A stretch of DNA of 8,464 bases, taken from contig CAZDQL010000160.1 in assembly GCA_964507325.1 (NCBI GenBank), forward strand, positions 1 through 8,464, written 5' to 3'. Numbering within the stretch: the first letter of the stretch is position 1; each line of letters opens with the position of its first letter. The notes beneath the pieces were generated by a model that ran no database searches, was not told the DNA's origin, and was given only the letters and a program-made list of their open reading frames with translations. A program made the translations under genes and the position numbers. Origin of the DNA: CAZDQL01 sp964507325 (lineage in GTDB: Bacteria > Planctomycetota > UBA1135 > GCA-002686595). Positions 6,414-8,464 of the stretch are shown piece after piece.

Positions 6414-6813
6414 GATTCGATCCGTTGATGGGGTTGGGATTCGGCTGCGCGGCGCGCACCCTCTGAGCAGCCGACTCATGTCCAGATCCGCCCCGGTGGT
6501 TCTCCCATTCGCCGGAAATCCCTCCCGGAGGGACCCTCCCCGGATCTCCTGGACCGACGTGGACCTGCCCGGAGCCGCACCATCTCCATTCTTCCGGGTG
6601 CGGGCGGGGACATCAGCCCTGGGCTGGCTCGTCCGCCGGCTGTGGATGCCGAGACCCCGCGGGCCGCTCATCCCCCCGTGTAACCCATGACGATCCCTGG
6701 CGTACCCTCAGTGGATATCGTTCCTCCGTACGGCTTGGATCGCTTGTCCTCTTGGACAGGGTGAATCCAGCTTCCGTGTATAATATGGGCTACACACCCC
6801 TCAGGAGGATCCC
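6414..6813. other. Gene-free region between divergent secreted-protein genes
   Basis: I see no convincing gene in this 400-bp stretch. It holds the leader of the minus-strand FG-GAP gene and the promoter of the plus-strand small secreted gene. A perfect 8-bp inverted repeat, TCGGCTGC at 6441-6448 and GCAGCCGA at 6467-6474 (18-base gap), could form a hairpin in the FG-GAP leader. A second stem, CTTGTCC 6743-6749 with GGACAGG 6754-6760 (one G-T pair, TCTT loop), lies just upstream of the -10 box. Confidence 0.6.
6779..6808 (+). promoter_or_regulatory. -10 box and strong ribosome binding site of the small secreted gene
   Basis: A perfect TATAAT (6779-6784) lies in otherwise GC-rich DNA, 30 bases before ATG 6814. 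A -35 element is unclear: TTGGAC at 6752-6757 is similar but 21 bases away, longer than ideal. A perfect AGGAGG at 6803-6808 sits 5 bases before the ATG. The stem CTTGTCC/GGACAGG (6743-6760) overlaps the -35 zone and could be an operator. This is the best transcription and translation start signal of the window. Confidence 0.65.
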
Positions 6814-7305
6814 ATGAGCAGATTCGCGCCCGTTACCGCACTCGCCATGCTTGTCGGCTTGGTCAGCTACTTCCTCGGCGTTTCAGCCCCCAGCTCGCAG
6901 GCCCAGCTGGTTGGCCAAACACAGCGACTGTGCTCGGACAGATTCTGGCCGCCGAGGCCGGAGGAGATCGTCACCATCACGAGCGACAACTTGACGCTTC
7001 CGATGCTTCCCCCAGGCGGCACATTCTCCGTCTATGCGGTGCCGGTCGATAGGTGGTTTGTCATGACAGCCGCGAGCACCTTTCATTCGATTGGAGAACG
7101 GTTCACGATTGAGGAAGACCTGGGCGGGACACTCACCGCCAAGCAGAGACTACTGGTCACCTCCAACACTCCCCCCGCCGAAGTCGGCGGTGCCCCTCTG
7201 GGCTACGTGTTTGCCCCAGGCTCTCAGGTCGTGTTCCACAATATCCACACAATGGGAAACTCGGTGCCCACGTTTTCACTCGCGGGCTACCTGGTCGAGC
7301 TGTAG
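6814..7305 (+). CDS. Small exported protein of unknown function
   Basis: The product has 163 residues and I do not recognise a family. The N-terminus is a typical Sec signal peptide: MSRF, a hydrophobic core to about residue 22, then APSSQAQL with a likely cut after A30. The mature protein has one cysteine (C40), no transmembrane segment, and alternating hydrophobic residues with many prolines and glycines (TLPMLPPGGTFSVYAV at 61-76, VFAPGSQVVFHNI at 132-144), suggesting a small all-beta domain. ATG 6814 follows AGGAGG and a TATAAT box, so the start is secure and the gene is probably transcribed alone. Codon use is less GC-rich than in the 1544-4432 block and resembles that of the Kelch and FG-GAP genes at the left. 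It ends 40-50 bp before the IS21-like element, and appears intact. Confidence 0.8.
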   Translation: MSRFAPVTALAMLVGLVSYFLGVSAPSSQAQLVGQTQRLCSDRFWPPRPEEIVTITSDNLTLPMLPPGGTFSVYAVPVDRWFVMTAASTFHSIGERFTIEEDLGGTLTAKQRLLVTSNTPPAEVGGAPLGYVFAPGSQVVFHNIHTMGNSVPTFSLAGYLVEL

Positions 7306-7355
7306 CGGGCCCTGGTTCTGTGCCTACCGAGTGCGATACGGTGCTTGGCCCTCGG

Positions 7356-7401
7356 TGGACACCCAAAACCGGCCAGTGATGGACACCTGAAAAGCGGCCA
7401 G
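7356..7401 (+). repeat. IS21-type tandem terminal repeats (transposase binding sites)
   Basis: Unit one, TGGACACCC-AAAACCGGCCAG (7356-7376), and unit two, TGGACACCTGAAAAGCGGCCAG (7380-7401), start 24 bp apart and differ by one gap and two bases. Multiple terminal repeats at each end are a hallmark of IS21 and serve as IstA binding sites. The opposite-facing end at 1-54 has the same layout. Confidence 0.8.
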
Positions 7402-7460
7402 TCGTAGGAGGGGCGCCTCGGGACGTTGACGCGGCGGCGGGGACTTGGTCTCCCGCCGGG

Positions 7461-8420
7461 ATGAGCAACGTCTTGAGCCACGAGAAGAAGCAGCAAGTCC
7501 TTGCCCTGGGCCGACTTGGGTGGTCCCTGCGGCGGATCGAGGAGGCCACAGGAGTCCGGCGGGAGACGGCCAGTGGGTACCTCAAGGCCGCCGGGATCGG
7601 GGTGCGGAGCCCTCGGCGCAGGAGGCTGTCTGAGGGGCCGCCGGGCGGGGCGAGCCCAGAACCGGCCAGTGAGGTGTCCACCGACCTGCCGGGCCCGTGC
7701 GGGGCGCTGGAGAGGCCTCCCGCGCCGGGTGTCAGCCCCACGGCCAGCGCCTGCGAGCCCTATCGCGACCTGATCGAGGTGGACCTGGGCAAGGGCCGAA
7801 ACGCCATGGCGATCTGGCAGGACCTGGTGGACCGGCACGGCTTCCAGGCTCGCTACGCCAGCGTCAAGCGCTTCGTGCGCAAGCTGCGCGGCCGATCCAG
7901 CCGCGAGGCCCACCCCGTGATCACCACCGGCCCCGGCGAGGAGGCCCAGGTCGACTACGGGGACGGGCCCATGGTGCGCGATCCCAAGACCGGCAAGTAC
8001 CGCCGCACGCGGCTCTTCGTCCTCACCCTGGGCTGCAGCCGCAAGTCCGTGAGGCTGCTGACCTTCCGCTCGAGTTCGAAGAGCTGGGCCGAGCTTCACG
8101 AGACTGCATTCCGCAGGCTGGGCGGGGCTTGCCGGGTCGTGGTCCTGGACAACCTTAAGGAAGGGGTCATCACCCCGGACGTCTACGACCCCGCCCTCAA
8201 TCCCCTCTACCGCGACGTCCTGACCCACTACGGGGTGGTCGCCCTGCCCTGCCGGGTCGGACACCCGGATCGCAAGGGCAAGGTCGAGTCGGGAGTCGGC
8301 CACGCCAAGAGGACTCCGCTCAAGGGGCTTCGTTTCGAGAGCCTCGAGGAGGCTCAGGCCCACCTCGACCATTGGGAGGAACGCTGGGCCGACACGCGCA
8401 TCCACGGCACCAGAGGATAG
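7461..8420 (+). CDS. istA: IS21-family transposase IstA, probably frameshifted near the C-terminus
   Basis: IstA cuts and joins the element's ends. The N-terminus (about residues 1-45) is a helix-turn-helix, with LSHEKKQQVLALGRLGWSLR and RIEEATGVRRETASGYLKAAG. A low-complexity Pro/Arg linker follows (50-95), then a region with GRNAMAIWQDLVDRHGF, and the DDE catalytic core: D in VDYGDGP, D in VVLDNLKEGV, and E in GKVESGVGH. The frame stops at residue 319 just after WADTRIHGT. Family members usually run on for 80-200 residues, and the -1 frame from 8414 reads DPPRDRFEAGA, close to the expected PPRERFE-type continuation. A two-base AG duplication or one-base loss around 8411-8416 would explain this. 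There is no strong ribosome site before ATG 7461. If the frameshift is real the copy is inactive. Confidence 0.87.
   Translation: MSNVLSHEKKQQVLALGRLGWSLRRIEEATGVRRETASGYLKAAGIGVRSPRRRRLSEGPPGGASPEPASEVSTDLPGPCGALERPPAPGVSPTASACEPYRDLIEVDLGKGRNAMAIWQDLVDRHGFQARYASVKRFVRKLRGRSSREAHPVITTGPGEEAQVDYGDGPMVRDPKTGKYRRTRLFVLTLGCSRKSVRLLTFRSSSKSWAELHETAFRRLGGACRVVVLDNLKEGVITPDVYDPALNPLYRDVLTHYGVVALPCRVGHPDRKGKVESGVGHAKRTPLKGLRFESLEEAQAHLDHWEERWADTRIHGTRG
7660..7683 (+). repeat. Copy of the IS terminal repeat inside istA
   Basis: AACCGGCCAGTGA (7660-7672) is identical over 13 bases to 7367-7379 in the left terminal repeat, and the next ten bases, GGTGTCCACC (7673-7682), are the exact reverse complement of GGTGGACACC at 7354-7363. 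It falls in the low-complexity linker of the transposase, where it encodes PASEVST. Confidence 0.6.
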
Positions 8421-8464
8421 ACCCTCCAAGGGATCGATTCGAGGCTGGAGCCAGCAGGGGCAGC

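Larger units (their letters stand above)
7346..8464 (+). mobile_element. IS21-family insertion sequence, left part (continues past the window)
   Basis: The left end is marked by two terminal repeats (7356-7376 and 7380-7401), followed by a plus-strand istA. IS21 elements carry istA (transposase) and istB (AAA+ helper ATPase) and are about 2-2.5 kb, so istB and the right end should lie beyond 8464. The exact left boundary is not certain; a TG at 7346-7347 fits the usual TG terminus but no target duplication can be tested here. Confidence 0.8.

Noticed and set aside
6414..6671. 86-residue N-terminal extension of the large FG-GAP protein
   Set aside because: ATG 6413 starts a clear signal peptide; the extension is basic, proline-rich and would bury that signal.
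7567..7577. CGGCCAGTGGG in istA as another terminal-repeat copy
   Set aside because: Only nine to eleven bases match and they encode the conserved helix-turn-helix segment, so coincidence is likely.

Overview
The window reads as GC-rich accessory DNA from an environmental bacterium. The secreted Kelch, calcium-loop and FG-GAP/VCBS beta-propeller proteins resemble those of Planctomycetota, Myxococcota or related candidate phyla. This placement is inferred from protein style only; there is no marker gene.

Layout. Positions 1-54 hold an IS21-type end with two 25-bp-period terminal repeats. It abuts a Kelch gene that has lost its 5' part (65-778). A signal-peptide FG-GAP propeller gene follows (804-1547) and stops exactly where its fifth 49-residue blade should begin. 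At about 1540 the codon use changes abruptly to very high GC3. The next piece is the C-terminal part of a MocR/PdxR-like aminotransferase domain (1544-2059), then pdxS (2076-2891), whose C-terminal tail is missing. At about 2866 the sequence changes again to a copper-handling locus: a truncated membrane protein (minus), a NosL-like lipoprotein (minus), and a divergent TauE/SafE-type membrane protein (3767-4432, plus). A strong hairpin at 4557-4592 separates this from a large convergent FG-GAP protein (4620-6413, minus). A 400-bp gene-free stretch follows, ending in a TATAAT box, then a small secreted protein (6814-7305). From about 7346 an IS21-family element begins, with two terminal repeats and an istA transposase (7461-8420) that appears frameshifted near its end.

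Function. PdxS makes pyridoxal 5'-phosphate, and MocR/PdxR-type regulators commonly sit beside pdxST, so 1544-2866 looks like an excised slice of one vitamin B6 locus. NosL and TauE/SafE proteins are both linked to copper delivery to respiratory enzymes. The propeller proteins are probably exported surface proteins.

Main message. At least three boundaries (about 54, 1540 and 2866) cut through genes, so the window is a mosaic. This is either real rearrangement in an IS-rich region or an assembly join. No convincing new defence or biosynthetic system is visible. The most unusual items are these joins, the missing canonical start of the nosL-like gene, and a copy of the IS terminal repeat inside istA.
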